In this document: positions 17,541 through 27,177 of the stretch, one piece after another | How positions within the stretch are numbered: the first letter of the stretch is position 1 | Layout of the letters: every line of letters begins with the position of its first letter | Assembly (NCBI GenBank): GCA_945885625.1 | Contig: CAMCYS010000002.1 | Location: forward strand, 1 to 64,000 | Source of the DNA: Bifidobacterium breve | GTDB taxonomy: Bacteria; Actinomycetota; Actinomycetes; Nanopelagicales; Nanopelagicaceae | DNA length: 64,000 nt | Direction of reading: 5' to 3' | Notes under the pieces: generated by a model | Databases searched by the model: none | What the model was told of the DNA's origin: nothing | What the model saw: the letters and a program-made list of their open reading frames with translations, nothing else | Program-made: the position numbers and the translations under genes

Positions 17541-20500
17541 ATGACATTTCGCGCTATCCCAGCAGCTATTGATCTACCTGCCATGGAGCGTTCCATCCTA
17601 ACTTTCTGGCAAGAAAACTCGGTTTTCGAAAAGTCAGTTAGCAACCGAGATGGCGCTGATACTTGGACTTTCTACGAAGGCCCACCGACTGCCAATGGCC
17701 TACCTGGAACTCACCACATTGAAGCGCGCGTTTTTAAAGATGTCTTCCCACGCTTTCACACCATGAAAGGTAAGCAAGTAATTCGCAACGCTGGTTGGGA
17801 TTGCCATGGTTTGCCCGTTGAGATTGCAGTAGAAAAAGAACTTGGATTTGCGGGCAAAGGCGATATTGAAAAATTTGGTATCGCTGCGTTTAACGATAAG
17901 TGTCGCGAATCAGTTCAACGTCACGTAGGTGCATTTACCGAGATGACCAATCGCATGGGATTCTGGGTAGATTTCGAAGAAGCTTATTGGACTATGTCAC
18001 CACAATATGTAGAAAGCGTTTGGTGGAGCTTAAAAGAGATCTGGCAAAAAGGTTTGCTCGTACAGGATCATCGCGTCGCGCCATATTGTCCTCGTTGCGG
18101 AACTGGCTTATCAGATCATGAGTTAGCGCAGGGCTACGAAACTGTTACTGATCCATCGGTATTCGTACGTTTCCCAGTAACCAGCGGCCCCCTTCAAGAG
18201 CTAGGCGCTGCGCTTCTCGTTTGGACTACCACTCCTTGGACTCTGGTTTCGAACACGGCAATTGCGGTGCATCCCGAAGTTATTTATGTTGTTGCAAAGG
18301 TGACAACGGTAAAGGACGAAGTTTCTAGCAGTGAAGTTTTAATCGTTGCTGAAAATTTGATCTCTGCCTTAACTGGTGAAATTGAGATCCTGCAGAGCAT
18401 GCCAGGCAGCACGCTCGAACATACTAAATACCAACGCCCCTTTGATTTCGTAGACATTCCAGATTCGCATTTCGTAGTTTTGGCTACTTATGTAACCACT
18501 GAAGATGGCACAGGTTTAGTGCATCAATCTCCCGCCTTTGGTGCCGATGACTTAGCGGTCTGTCGTTCTTATGGTTTACCGGTTGTTAATCCAATTGCTC
18601 CTGATGGCAAGTTCTTGCCTGAAGTTAAATTAGTTGGCGGGCTCTTCTTTAAAGATGCGGACAAAACATTAGTTAAAGAACTCAAATCTCTCGGCGTTCT
18701 CTACAAGCATGTGCAGTACGAGCACTCTTACCCGCACTGCTGGCGTTGCCACACTGCTTTGATTTACTACGCACAACCTTCTTGGTACATCCGCACGACT
18801 TCAATCAAAGATGCCCTTATTCGTGAAAATGAAAAGACTGACTGGCATCCAGAAACAATTAAGACTGGACGCTACGGCGATTGGTTAAATAACAATATTG
18901 ATTGGGCGCTAAGCCGCAATCGTTTCTGGGGTACTCCGCTACCGATTTGGCGCTGCGAGAATAGACATGAAGTTTGTGTTGGTTCATTGGCTGAACTTGG
19001 TGAACTAGCTGGACAAGAACTCTCTAATCTTGATCCGCACCGTCCATTCGTTGACGATATTTCATTTAAATGTGCTGAATGTAGTGAGCAGATGACTCGA
19101 ACCCCTGAAGTAATTGATTGTTGGTATGACTCTGGCGCAATGCCTTTTGCCCAATTCGGCTACCCACATAAAGAAGGCTCTAAAGAGAAGTTTGCAGCTG
19201 CCTACCCAGCTGACTTTATTTGTGAAGCAATCGATCAAACTCGAGGTTGGTTTTACACGTTAATGACTATCGGAACCCTAGTTTTCGACAAGTCCTCATA
19301 TAAGACAGTTCTCTGCCTTGGTCATATTCTGGATAAAGATGGCCGCAAGATGAGTAAACACTTAGGTAATGTTCTAGAGCCAATGGCGCTAATGGAACAA
19401 CATGGCGCCGATGCTATTCGTTGGTACATGCTCGCAGCTGGCTCGCCATGGTCTGCTCGTCGAGTTGGGCACGAAGCGATCACTGAAGTTATTCGCAAAA
19501 CGCTACTGACTTATTGGAACACCGTTTCATTCCACGCTCTGTATGCGCAAGCCGCAAACTTTGAACTCTCACAAGCTCCGGCAATGGCCACTCGCCCACT
19601 TATGGATCGCTGGATCAATAGCGAATTACAATCATTAATTATTGAAGTTGATGAGGCGCTGAGTGATTTTGATTCGCAGCGTGCTGGTAAAGCACTAGCT
19701 GCTTTTATCGATGACCTTTCTAATTGGTATGTGCGTCGATCAAGGCGCCGCTTCTGGGACGGTGATGTTGCGGCCATGGCAACACTGCATGAATCGCTGG
19801 TAGTTCTTACGCAATTAATGTCACCAATGGTCCCATTTATTACTGAGGAAGTCTGGCAAGTGCTAGTGCGTCCAGTAGATGCGAGCACAAGTAGCTCTGT
19901 TCACTTAACTGATTTCCCTGTTGCCGATCGCAGCCAGATTGATCTCACGCTATCTGCTCAAGTTGCTTTAACTAAACGGATCGTTGAACTAGGAAGAGCG
20001 GCCCGAGCCGAAAGTGGCGTCAAGATTCGTCAACCACTGCAGCGTGCATTGATTTCAGCTAAAGGCTGGGCAGCTCTACCTGTTGCCATGAAAGAACAGA
20101 TTGCTGAAGAGTTAAATGTGATTGACCTTGAAGATATTGCTAGTGCCGATGGCGAGTTAGTGGATATCTCGATCAAAGCTAATTTCCGTACTCTCGGTAC
20201 GAAATTTGGTGGTGCCGTACAAGATATCGCTAAAGCGATCTCAGTGCAGAGCCCATCTGAATTAGTCGCAACATTGCGTTCAAATAGTTCAACCAAAGTT
20301 AGCGAGTGGGAAATTACCCTTGATGACCTAGTCGTTACCGAAACTCCTAAGAGCGGTTGGAATGTCGCCAGCCATGATGGTGAGAGCGTTGCTCTTGATT
20401 TAGCTTTAAGTCCAGCACTTATTAGTGCCGGACTCGTACGTGAAGTTATTCGCTTTATTCAAGATGCTCGCAAAACTAATGGTTTCGATATTTCAGATCG

Positions 20501-20666
20501 AGTAAATATCTCTTACAACGCAAATGATGACGTGTTGGCTGCGATCGAAGCAGACTTGTCTCATATCCAAGGCGAAGTACTCGCGACTCAGATGCGTGCC
20601 GAAAAGACTCTAGCTCTTGGCGATAACGAACTTGGTTTAACAGTTAAGTTAGTCAAAGATAGTTAA
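17541..20666 (+). CDS. ileS: Isoleucyl-tRNA synthetase
   Basis: 1041 residues, class I synthetase. The HIGH-like motif is ANGLPGTHHIEA (HHI at 58-60) and the KMSKS-like motif is KMSKH at 603-607. Between them lies the CP1 editing domain (about 195-400) with TTPWTL and EDGTGLVHQSPAFG. Cysteine pairs CPRC, CWRC and CAEC could bind zinc. The length, GTHHI and KMSKH suggest the eukaryote-like type 2 IleRS found in many actinobacteria, which are often naturally mupirocin tolerant; that is inference. The T-box and masked Shine-Dalgarno upstream couple its synthesis to uncharged tRNA-Ile. Its stop abuts the yggT stop with no gap. Confidence 0.96.
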   Translation: MTFRAIPAAIDLPAMERSILTFWQENSVFEKSVSNRDGADTWTFYEGPPTANGLPGTHHIEARVFKDVFPRFHTMKGKQVIRNAGWDCHGLPVEIAVEKELGFAGKGDIEKFGIAAFNDKCRESVQRHVGAFTEMTNRMGFWVDFEEAYWTMSPQYVESVWWSLKEIWQKGLLVQDHRVAPYCPRCGTGLSDHELAQGYETVTDPSVFVRFPVTSGPLQELGAALLVWTTTPWTLVSNTAIAVHPEVIYVVAKVTTVKDEVSSSEVLIVAENLISALTGEIEILQSMPGSTLEHTKYQRPFDFVDIPDSHFVVLATYVTTEDGTGLVHQSPAFGADDLAVCRSYGLPVVNPIAPDGKFLPEVKLVGGLFFKDADKTLVKELKSLGVLYKHVQYEHSYPHCWRCHTALIYYAQPSWYIRTTSIKDALIRENEKTDWHPETIKTGRYGDWLNNNIDWALSRNRFWGTPLPIWRCENRHEVCVGSLAELGELAGQELSNLDPHRPFVDDISFKCAECSEQMTRTPEVIDCWYDSGAMPFAQFGYPHKEGSKEKFAAAYPADFICEAIDQTRGWFYTLMTIGTLVFDKSSYKTVLCLGHILDKDGRKMSKHLGNVLEPMALMEQHGADAIRWYMLAAGSPWSARRVGHEAITEVIRKTLLTYWNTVSFHALYAQAANFELSQAPAMATRPLMDRWINSELQSLIIEVDEALSDFDSQRAGKALAAFIDDLSNWYVRRSRRRFWDGDVAAMATLHESLVVLTQLMSPMVPFITEEVWQVLVRPVDASTSSSVHLTDFPVADRSQIDLTLSAQVALTKRIVELGRAARAESGVKIRQPLQRALISAKGWAALPVAMKEQIAEELNVIDLEDIASADGELVDISIKANFRTLGTKFGGAVQDIAKAISVQSPSELVATLRSNSSTKVSEWEITLDDLVVTETPKSGWNVASHDGESVALDLALSPALISAGLVREVIRFIQDARKTNGFDISDRVNISYNANDDVLAAIEADLSHIQGEVLATQMRAEKTLALGDNELGLTVKLVKDS

Positions 20667-20951
20667 TCAAAACGAGCGCAGAAGTGGGACTACTCGCGAG
20701 ATTACGATAAAGAGAATTAACATTGAAAGATCAATGTTAATTCCGCCAATTCGAAGTGGTTTCACAAAGCGCCGCACAAAGCCAAGCGGCTTATCAGTTA
20801 CGGCATAGATAAAATCAGCCACAATCAAAACGATGCCACTTGGCCGCCAAGAAGGTTTTGCCATTCGAACATAATCGAGAATTAAGCGGAGGAATAAACA
20901 GAGTAAAAAGAGTTGAAGTAAATCGGCGATTACTCCGCCAATGCTAAACAT
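20667..20951 (-). CDS. YggT-family membrane protein
   Basis: 94 residues with two hydrophobic segments (about 5-25 and 72-92) and the family segment FVRRFVKPLRIGGINIDLS between them. YggT proteins accompany sepF in the division clusters of Gram-positive bacteria and cyanobacteria and are linked to cell or plastid division in some species. It is the last gene of the dcw run, 8 bases from sepF. Its exact task is unknown. Confidence 0.88.
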   Translation of the reverse strand: MFSIGGVIADLLQLFLLCLFLRLILDYVRMAKPSWRPSGIVLIVADFIYAVTDKPLGFVRRFVKPLRIGGINIDLSMLILFIVISRVVPLLRSF

Positions 20952-20958
20952 CTAAAAA

Positions 20959-21426
20959 TCAGCTCTGATTGAAAAAGGATGCTTCAGCCGCTGCTGTTTT
21001 AGCATCATTACTAACGCTGACATTTTCAGGTGAGAGCAAGAATACTTTTGAAGTAACACGTTCAATGCTTCCGTGTAGCCCAAAAACTAGACCACTTGCG
21101 AAGTCAACTAAGCGCTTGCGCTCTGTTTCTTCCATATCACTCAGATTCATAATTACTGGATTGCCTTCGCGGTATTGTTCGCCAATTGCGCGCGCCTCGC
21201 TATAAGTGCGTGGGTGCAGAGTAACGATGCGATCCATAGTTGAGAGTTCAGGTTGTACGGCCACAGCTACCGGACGTGAGGCAACATTGCGCACAACTGC
21301 ACCACGAGGTTCACGAACTGATACCGCACCACTGCGCACAGGTTCTTGTGCAACTGCCACTTGATCTAACTCTGGATCATCTTTAAGACCTAAGAAGGTC
21401 GCCACTTTGCCTACTGAAAATGCCAT
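20959..21426 (-). CDS. sepF: Cell division protein SepF
   Basis: 155 residues. The N-terminus MAFSVGKVATFLGLKDDPE is the membrane-targeting helix, a variable linker follows, and the SepF core spans about 65-145 with TLHPRTYSEARAIGEQYREG and NLSDMEETERKRLVDFASG. SepF polymerises and ties FtsZ to the membrane, and is the main FtsZ anchor in actinobacteria that lack FtsA. It sits between yggS and yggT as in other actinobacteria, 12 bases after yggS. Confidence 0.94.
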   Translation of the reverse strand: MAFSVGKVATFLGLKDDPELDQVAVAQEPVRSGAVSVREPRGAVVRNVASRPVAVAVQPELSTMDRIVTLHPRTYSEARAIGEQYREGNPVIMNLSDMEETERKRLVDFASGLVFGLHGSIERVTSKVFLLSPENVSVSNDAKTAAAEASFFNQS

Positions 21427-21438
21427 AGAGAAAGGTTA

Positions 21439-22110
21439 CTAGTGGGGTGATCTGGAACCGAGGATTGAACTACCTACCCGAATATGTGTCGCACCAAACT
21501 TGATGGCCGCTTCGAAGTCACCACTCATGCCGGCCGATAGATATTTAGATTTTGGAAATTGGCGCTGAAACCCCTGATTTATCTGGGCTAAATCGGCAAA
21601 TGCTTTTTCCGGCTCTACTCCTAACGGAGCAACTGCCATTAACCCCAAGAGCTCTAAGTTGCTGCTCTCATTTACTAATTCAGCCAACTGGGCCAAAACT
21701 GCTGGACTGGCTCCCCCGCGACCTAGTTCTCCATCTAGGGAAACCTGTAAGAAAACTTGGTGCCGACGTGGGCTCTGAGCAAATTTTAGAATTTCTCTCT
21801 CACTCGAGATGGAGTGAATCACATCGGCCCACCCACAGATAGATCTAATTTTATTGCTCTGGATCTGTCCTTGAAAATGCCAGGTAGCGCTAACCAATTG
21901 AGCTTTGGGCCCAGCCTCTTGATCTCGATTTTCGCCAAAATTCACTTCACCTAATTCGCGCAGAGTCTCGATATCAGAAATTGGAAAAGTCTTAGTAACT
22001 ACTATCAACTCAATCTCAGCTGGGTCTCTATCAACAGATTGAGCGGCACTATTAATGCGCTCCCTAACTTCTTGCAGATTACGAGCGATCTCAGCTTTAC
22101 GAGTACTCAT
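21439..22110 (-). CDS. PLP homeostasis protein, YggS family
   Basis: 223 residues, a single PLP-binding alanine-racemase-type barrel. The PLP lysine is K40 in IVVTKTFP; GEVNFGENRDQE and LSAGMSGDFEAAI are family segments, and the latter binds the phosphate. These proteins buffer free PLP and are not racemases. The ATG overlaps the pgeF stop as ATGA. The position between pgeF and sepF is typical for Gram-positive dcw clusters. Confidence 0.94.
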   Translation of the reverse strand: MSTRKAEIARNLQEVRERINSAAQSVDRDPAEIELIVVTKTFPISDIETLRELGEVNFGENRDQEAGPKAQLVSATWHFQGQIQSNKIRSICGWADVIHSISSEREILKFAQSPRRHQVFLQVSLDGELGRGGASPAVLAQLAELVNESSNLELLGLMAVAPLGVEPEKAFADLAQINQGFQRQFPKSKYLSAGMSGDFEAAIKFGATHIRVGSSILGSRSPH

Positions 22111-22769
22111 AATTTTATGACACCAGCTTGACGACCCGTAATCTGATTGCGGCGATAGGAGAAATAGTTCTGATCTTCCAAGGTGCAGCCAGCTGATATT
22201 CCAACGGGCACATCTACTTCAGCCAGCGCCGCTATTAACGCTTTTGGTAAATCTAAAGCAGGCATTCCGGTTTTAGTTGTACTCCTTGCTAACGGATGTC
22301 TCGCAATCACTTCATCATGCAGTTCTTGCGGAACTTCATAACACTTTCCACAAATTGCCGGCCCAATAGATCCCATAATTTGCGTTGCGCCAAGAGCGCT
22401 CATCATGGCAACAGTTTTTACTGCGATTGAATTCATTAACCCGGCTCGGCCAACATGAACGGCCGCAACTAACTTTTCGCTGCGCAAAAGAAGTGGGATG
22501 CAATCAGCGACCATTACGACTAAAGCTATCTCTGAGTTAGCAGTAATCAAGGCATCAGCAACCGGGACTTGCGCCGGAATTTGATCAATTACAAAAACTG
22601 TATCGCCATGAACTTGCGACATTACGGCAAAATCGCCAACTCGCTCTCGCAACTTTTCTCGATTTCTTTCGACATCAGCTGGGTCATCGCCTACATGACT
22701 GGCTAGATTCCAGGAAGAGTAATCGCCATGGCTAAAACCACCATGGCGATTAGTAAAGAAACTTTCCAT
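22107..22769 (-). CDS. pgeF: Peptidoglycan editing factor PgeF / YfiH laccase-domain protein
   Basis: 220 residues. Conserved motifs are SHGDYSSWNLASHVGDDP, MSQVHGDTV, VADCIPLLL and VAAVHVGRAGLM, which hold the His-Cys-His zinc site of the DUF152/laccase-domain fold. In E. coli PgeF clears muropeptides carrying L-serine in place of alanine; some homologues act on purine nucleosides. It lies 2 bases after ftsZ, which favours a role linked to cell-wall quality control. The ORF lacks the longer N-terminus of some homologues but covers the core. Confidence 0.88.
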   Translation of the reverse strand: MESFFTNRHGGFSHGDYSSWNLASHVGDDPADVERNREKLRERVGDFAVMSQVHGDTVFVIDQIPAQVPVADALITANSEIALVVMVADCIPLLLRSEKLVAAVHVGRAGLMNSIAVKTVAMMSALGATQIMGSIGPAICGKCYEVPQELHDEVIARHPLARSTTKTGMPALDLPKALIAALAEVDVPVGISAGCTLEDQNYFSYRRNQITGRQAGVIKL

Positions 22770-22771
22770 CT

Positions 22772-23905
22772 CTATTTCATAAAGTCAGGTACATCAATAT
22801 CGTCCTCGGAGACTAACTCTTCAAACTTTACGCGAGGTCGCAATGGCCGATCACCATCTAAATCAAGTGCAACTGAGATTGGATCATTGGATGGAAGTGG
22901 GTCAGCATTGCCAGAGAGGGCTGCTGCGTTAATCACTGGGACCGAGACTTTCTTTGGTTCGCCACCAGAAAAACCAGCTGCAATAACAGTTATGCGTACT
23001 TCATCGCCAAGTGCGTCATCAATGGTGGTTCCGAAAATAATGCGAGCATCTGGATGTGCCGAAGCTTGCACGAGTTCGCAAGCTTCGTTTATTTCGAATA
23101 GACCGAGATCTGAGCCGCCGGCAACCGAAAGCAATACACCCATTGCACCATCTATCGAAGCCTCAAGCAAAGGACTTGAGATAGCTAGTTCGGCAGCGCG
23201 ACGAGCACGATCTTCGCCACGAGCAGAACCGATACCCATCAGAGCCGAACCAGCATCAGTCATGACAGTTTTAACATCAGCAAAGTCCAAATTAATTAAA
23301 CCTGGTTGGGTGATGATTTCAGTAATGCCTTGAACACCAGAGAGCAGAACTTGATCAGCAGATCTAAATGCATCAACTGCAGTAATGCTGCGATCACTAA
23401 TTGCGAGTAAGCGATCATTAGGAATAACAATCAGAGTGTCTACTTCGCTGCGGAGTTCTTCGATTCCAATATCTGCTTGCGATTGGCGAATCTTTCCTTC
23501 AAAACTAAATGGCCGAGTAACTACCCCAATTGTTAAGGCACCTAAATCGCGAGCAATCTTGGCAACTACTGGAGCACCGCCGGTACCAGTACCGCCACCT
23601 TCGCCGGCAGTTACAAAAACCATATCTGCTCCACGCAAAATTTCTTCAATTTCATCTGCATGATCTAGAGCGGCTTCGCGTCCCTTATCGGGTGCAGCTC
23701 CCGCACCAAGACCCTTAGTTGATTTTCGACCAATATCTAATTTCACATCAGCATCACTCATCAACAAATGTTGTGCATCTGTATTAATTGCAATGAACTC
23801 GACACCCTTTAAGCCAACATCGATCATGCGATTGATTGCATTAACTCCACCGCCACCAATACCAACAACCTTGATGACCGCTAAATAATTCTGTGGTGAA
23901 GCCAC
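22772..23905 (-). CDS. ftsZ: Cell division GTPase FtsZ
   Basis: 377 residues. GTP binding: [10 protein letters not shown] (16-24), tubulin signature GGGTGTG (103-109), and the T7 synergy loop [11 protein letters not shown]. The C-terminal peptide [10 protein letters not shown] is the tail that binds SepF. The start is GTG at 23903-23905 behind a perfect AGGAGG (23913-23918), the strongest ribosome-binding site noted in the window and suited to high expression. A 31-bp dyad lies just upstream. No ftsA is present, so SepF probably anchors the ring. Confidence 0.98.
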   Translation of the reverse strand: MASPQNYLAVIKVVGIGGGGVNAINRMIDVGLKGVEFIAINTDAQHLLMSDADVKLDIGRKSTKGLGAGAAPDKGREAALDHADEIEEILRGADMVFVTAGEGGGTGTGGAPVVAKIARDLGALTIGVVTRPFSFEGKIRQSQADIGIEELRSEVDTLIVIPNDRLLAISDRSITAVDAFRSADQVLLSGVQGITEIITQPGLINLDFADVKTVMTDAGSALMGIGSARGEDRARRAAELAISSPLLEASIDGAMGVLLSVAGGSDLGLFEINEACELVQASAHPDARIIFGTTIDDALGDEVRITVIAAGFSGGEPKKVSVPVINAAALSGNADPLPSNDPISVALDLDGDRPLRPRVKFEELVSEDDIDVPDFMK

Positions 23906-24054
23906 TTTTTATCCTCCTAAAGAACAGTAAACCTCAAGTTGAGAATCACTGTTATGCCTGATATATAGGCGAAAGTATTCTTTGTAGGTCAGGTAGGCAA
24001 AGACCGCCACGCATCTTTTTTATTTTTTATTTTAACTATTTTTGGAACAATTAT
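23906..24054 (-). promoter_or_regulatory. ftsQ-ftsZ intergenic region with 31-bp dyad and probable ftsZ promoter
   Basis: This 149-bp gap is long for this genome. Next to the AGGAGG (23913-23918) is a symmetric element centred on 23938: AACAGT, 4 bases, CTCAAGTTGAG, 4 bases, ACTGTT (23923-23953). On the minus strand a possible -35 TTGCCT and -10 TACTTT are 17 bases apart near 23965-23995. An AT-rich block at about 24017-24060 could act as an UP-like element. The dyad could be an operator or an mRNA hairpin that tunes ftsZ translation. The dyad is seen directly; the promoter is tentative. Confidence 0.5.
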
Positions 24055-24723
24055 TTATTTCACAATTGGTGAACGAGGTTCGGTTAAATCAATTCTTTTT
24101 ATTTTTGAATTCTCGGGCAGGGCCACTAAAGCCCTATAAACCTTTAGTTTTAGATCAATTTCAAAATCAGATCCCCAGATAACGAAGAGCGAGCGTTTAC
24201 CTTCGGTAATTTTGAAAGAAATATTCTCGGGCGAAGCAGCAGTAAAGGCTGAAGTACGGGTTGAGAATTCTGCCGGTAATTTAGTAAATAACTCGATCGC
24301 AGCCAAACCGCTCTTGGTATCCCTGGCGAAAACTGACGGTAATTCTGATTCAAACCCGCCTGGCAATTCAAATCGTATGCCAGCTGCATCCATTAGCTGC
24401 CCATTGAAAGTTGCAATTGGGATCCTTGGCGTGACTGCAACAACAATTTTTCCAGAAATCCAGTTACGTGACAAATCAGCACTTTTAATCCAAGGCAAAG
24501 TTTCTAAGCGAGCTGCAATCTTGCGAGTTTCAACGCGAGCTAATTTCTCTCCAACTTTCAAGTTGGTCAAATACCTAATTGTTGATTCGCTACTTTTTGT
24601 TGGCGCACCCGCGTAGTTTATCTCTTTGATGGTTAGGACATTCGACCAACCAAGCAAGTAAGCCAATCCAGTCGTTAGCAGTATTACGAAAACTGTAATT
24701 ACTCGATGCCTGCGCAAGAACAT
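24055..24723 (-). CDS. ftsQ: Cell division protein FtsQ/DivIB
   Basis: 222 residues: short basic cytoplasmic N-terminus (FLRRHRVI), one membrane helix (about 10-27), a POTRA domain (about 30-100, starting TIKEINYAG) and the FtsQ beta domain, ending in PRSPIVK. It is part of the FtsQLB complex that licenses septal wall synthesis. It abuts murC (ATG at 24723, murC stop at 24724). It is shorter than many actinobacterial FtsQ proteins because the cytoplasmic tail is minimal. Confidence 0.9.
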   Translation of the reverse strand: MFLRRHRVITVFVILLTTGLAYLLGWSNVLTIKEINYAGAPTKSSESTIRYLTNLKVGEKLARVETRKIAARLETLPWIKSADLSRNWISGKIVVAVTPRIPIATFNGQLMDAAGIRFELPGGFESELPSVFARDTKSGLAAIELFTKLPAEFSTRTSAFTAASPENISFKITEGKRSLFVIWGSDFEIDLKLKVYRALVALPENSKIKRIDLTEPRSPIVK

Positions 24724-26106
24724 TTACTTGGCTAATTCTTCCACGATGATTGGCGCTAAGGAACTTACGTCACCAGCGCCAAGAGTAATTACCACATCAC
24801 CTGGTTTCGCTGACTTCACAACTGATTCCACAGCGGCCATAAAATTGGGAATAAACTTACCTCGGCTCATCTTTTCAACAATTGCCGCTGAACTGACTCC
24901 TGCTATCGGCTTCTCGCTGGCGGCGTAAATTTCAAGCACAATTACTTCATCGGCTAAATCTAAAGCAGCCGCAAAGTTATCAATAAACGCTTTAGTCCGT
25001 GAGTACCGATGTGGTTGGAAAATTACGATTATTCGGCCATCGCCGGCAAATCTGCGCGCTGCAGTCAAGGTAACTTCAATTTCAGTTGGGTGATGGCCGT
25101 AATCATCGACTACCCGGATACCGTTTATGGTTCCTTTTATTTCAAAACGTCGACCAGCTCCCTTAAATGTCGCTAAGCCATCGATCATTTCACTAGGGGT
25201 TAGTTCAAGAACGATTCCGGCTGCAAGGGCTGCGGCTGCATTCATTAAATTATGGTGGCCAGGCACATTTAGCTCTATTTTGCCAATTACTTTTCCGTGC
25301 CAGATAGCGCGAGCGCTTGAGCCGAGGGGCAATAGAACTATTTGATCGATGACTAAGTCAGAATCTGGTGAGGTGCCATAAGTAAAGGTGCGCGTGCTCT
25401 TTACTGCACTGCCTAGTTTTCGAGCGCCCTTATCGTCATTACAGTAAATTAGAAAACCGTCGCTGGATATGGTCGCAATAAAGTCAGTAAAGACTTCAAA
25501 AACTGCACTCTCATCAGCAAAGTAATCCACATGATCGAACTCAATATTTGTAATAATCGCGCCGTAGGGTTGATATGCAATGAACGAGCCATCAGATTCA
25601 TCGGCTTCGGCTACAAAAAAATCACCTGTGCCTCGATGTGCATTCGAGCCAGATGCCGTAATTGTGCCCCCGATGGCAAAAGATGGATCTACACCAGTTG
25701 CTTGAAGAGCTACAGTTAGCATTGATGAAGTAGTAGTTTTTCCGTGCGTACCCGCTACGGCAATACTTTTAGACTCTGACATCAAAAGTGCCAGCGCCGT
25801 TGCTCGAGGAATTAGTGGGATTCCTAATTCGATTGCGCGCAATTTCTCTGGGTTACCCTCAGAAATTGCAGTAGAGAAAACAACCAGATCAGCCCCATCA
25901 ACGTTCTCGCGTTGGTGACCTACCGAAACACTTGCACCCAAGGCGGTCAGAGCGACAACGACATTTGAGCCCTTGGCATCAGAGCCAGAAACTTGAATTC
26001 CATGTGAAAGTGAGATCCGCGCTAACCCGCTCATGCCAGCTCCGCCAATGCCGATGAAGTGCACGCGCTTACCAATCAACTCTGGCAAAGTTAGATTTGG
26101 CTTCAT
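24724..26106 (-). CDS. murC: UDP-N-acetylmuramate--L-alanine ligase
   Basis: 460 residues. ATP-dependent ligase adding L-Ala to UDP-MurNAc. N-terminal HFIGIGGAGMSGLARI binds UDP, the P-loop GTHGKTTTS is at 119-127, and the central and C-terminal Mur ligase motifs EADESDGSF, DDYGHHPTEIE and FQPHRYSRT are present. It sits directly between murG and ftsQ without gaps. Confidence 0.97.
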   Translation of the reverse strand: MKPNLTLPELIGKRVHFIGIGGAGMSGLARISLSHGIQVSGSDAKGSNVVVALTALGASVSVGHQRENVDGADLVVFSTAISEGNPEKLRAIELGIPLIPRATALALLMSESKSIAVAGTHGKTTTSSMLTVALQATGVDPSFAIGGTITASGSNAHRGTGDFFVAEADESDGSFIAYQPYGAIITNIEFDHVDYFADESAVFEVFTDFIATISSDGFLIYCNDDKGARKLGSAVKSTRTFTYGTSPDSDLVIDQIVLLPLGSSARAIWHGKVIGKIELNVPGHHNLMNAAAALAAGIVLELTPSEMIDGLATFKGAGRRFEIKGTINGIRVVDDYGHHPTEIEVTLTAARRFAGDGRIIVIFQPHRYSRTKAFIDNFAAALDLADEVIVLEIYAASEKPIAGVSSAAIVEKMSRGKFIPNFMAAVESVVKSAKPGDVVITLGAGDVSSLAPIIVEELAK

Positions 26107-27177
26107 TTAACCAATTCTGGCATGACGGCGCATTAAGTTAACAATATTTGTGACAGCGGCGCGATCACTTTCGTCACCAGCCATAAATATTTGGGATTTT
26201 GCCAGCGCACTAGACAAATTATCGGCCAGCCACTGCTTGTTAAATTCACTTTGCGGCACAATTTCCGCACGACCTTGTTCAATAAGAAAGTCCGCATTGC
26301 GCGCTTGCTCGCCATTGCCAATTGCCAGTGGGATAAAGATGGCATATTTGCCTAGCGCGTTGAATTCAGCACAAGTAATTGCGCCACTCCGACCAATAAC
26401 AAGGTCGGCAGCCAAGTAGGCAGTAGCCATATCTTCAATGTAGGGAACTGGGTGGTACCCAACACTTGCAATTGGTAGTTCATTATTTCCACCAACTGAG
26501 TGAAGAACCTCAAAGTCGATGAGTAAACTTGAAATTGAGCTGGCAACAATTGAGTTGATGGCAGCTGAACCTTGTGAACCACCCATTATTAATAACAAAG
26601 GTTTGCCAGATTTGATTCCGAGTTTCGCTTTGGCTGCGCTTCGAGCTCCAGGCCAATCACTCTTGGCGCTATCTAAAGCTGCGCTAATGGCTGGCTTCAG
26701 CGGTAGCCCAACAACTTGAGCAGCTCTAAATTTTCCAGCTTTAACTGGTTTGCCGACCGCCATCGCTCCACCCAAAAATGCGCCAAATTTATTAGCCCAA
26801 CCAGGTATGGCATTTGCTTCATGCACCACAAATGGAGTTCTGCGCAAAGCGGCAGCTAGATAAACGGGAGCTGATACATATCCGCCAAATCCAATTACGC
26901 AGTCAGCGCCTTTTACTATCTGCAGCGATTTTGAGAGAGCTTGGCCGAAACGTGTAGGTGCCAAGAGTCCGGCTAGTGAAAGTGATCGCGGCAAAGTAAC
27001 TTTTGGAATAACACTGAGTTTGTATCCAGCACTAGTAACCAAGACATTTTCTAAGCCGGTGGCGGTGCCAACAAATTCAAACTTGCTGGCCGGGAATTCC
27101 TTTTGCCAAGTATCGGCCACAGCTAAAGCTGGTTCGATATGACCAGCAGTACCCGCGCCTGCGAAGACAATCTTCAT
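26107..27177 (-). CDS. murG: UDP-GlcNAc transferase MurG (lipid II synthase)
   Basis: 356 residues, GT-B fold. It adds GlcNAc to lipid I on the inner face of the membrane. The N-terminal loop FAGAGTAGHIEPALA (a variant of GGTGGH), the second G-loop MGGSQGSAAIN, and the donor-site segment IGRSGAITCAEF are visible. Its ATG overlaps the ftsW stop as ATGA, and its own stop abuts murC. The first glycine loop reads GAGTAGH rather than GGTGGH, but with the glycines mostly kept. Confidence 0.95.
   Translation of the reverse strand: MKIVFAGAGTAGHIEPALAVADTWQKEFPASKFEFVGTATGLENVLVTSAGYKLSVIPKVTLPRSLSLAGLLAPTRFGQALSKSLQIVKGADCVIGFGGYVSAPVYLAAALRRTPFVVHEANAIPGWANKFGAFLGGAMAVGKPVKAGKFRAAQVVGLPLKPAISAALDSAKSDWPGARSAAKAKLGIKSGKPLLLIMGGSQGSAAINSIVASSISSLLIDFEVLHSVGGNNELPIASVGYHPVPYIEDMATAYLAADLVIGRSGAITCAEFNALGKYAIFIPLAIGNGEQARNADFLIEQGRAEIVPQSEFNKQWLADNLSSALAKSQIFMAGDESDRAAVTNIVNLMRRHARIG

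Noticed and set aside
24212-24616. 134-codon plus-strand ORF opposite ftsQ
   Set aside because: No domain, no start signal, and complete overlap with a good FtsQ.
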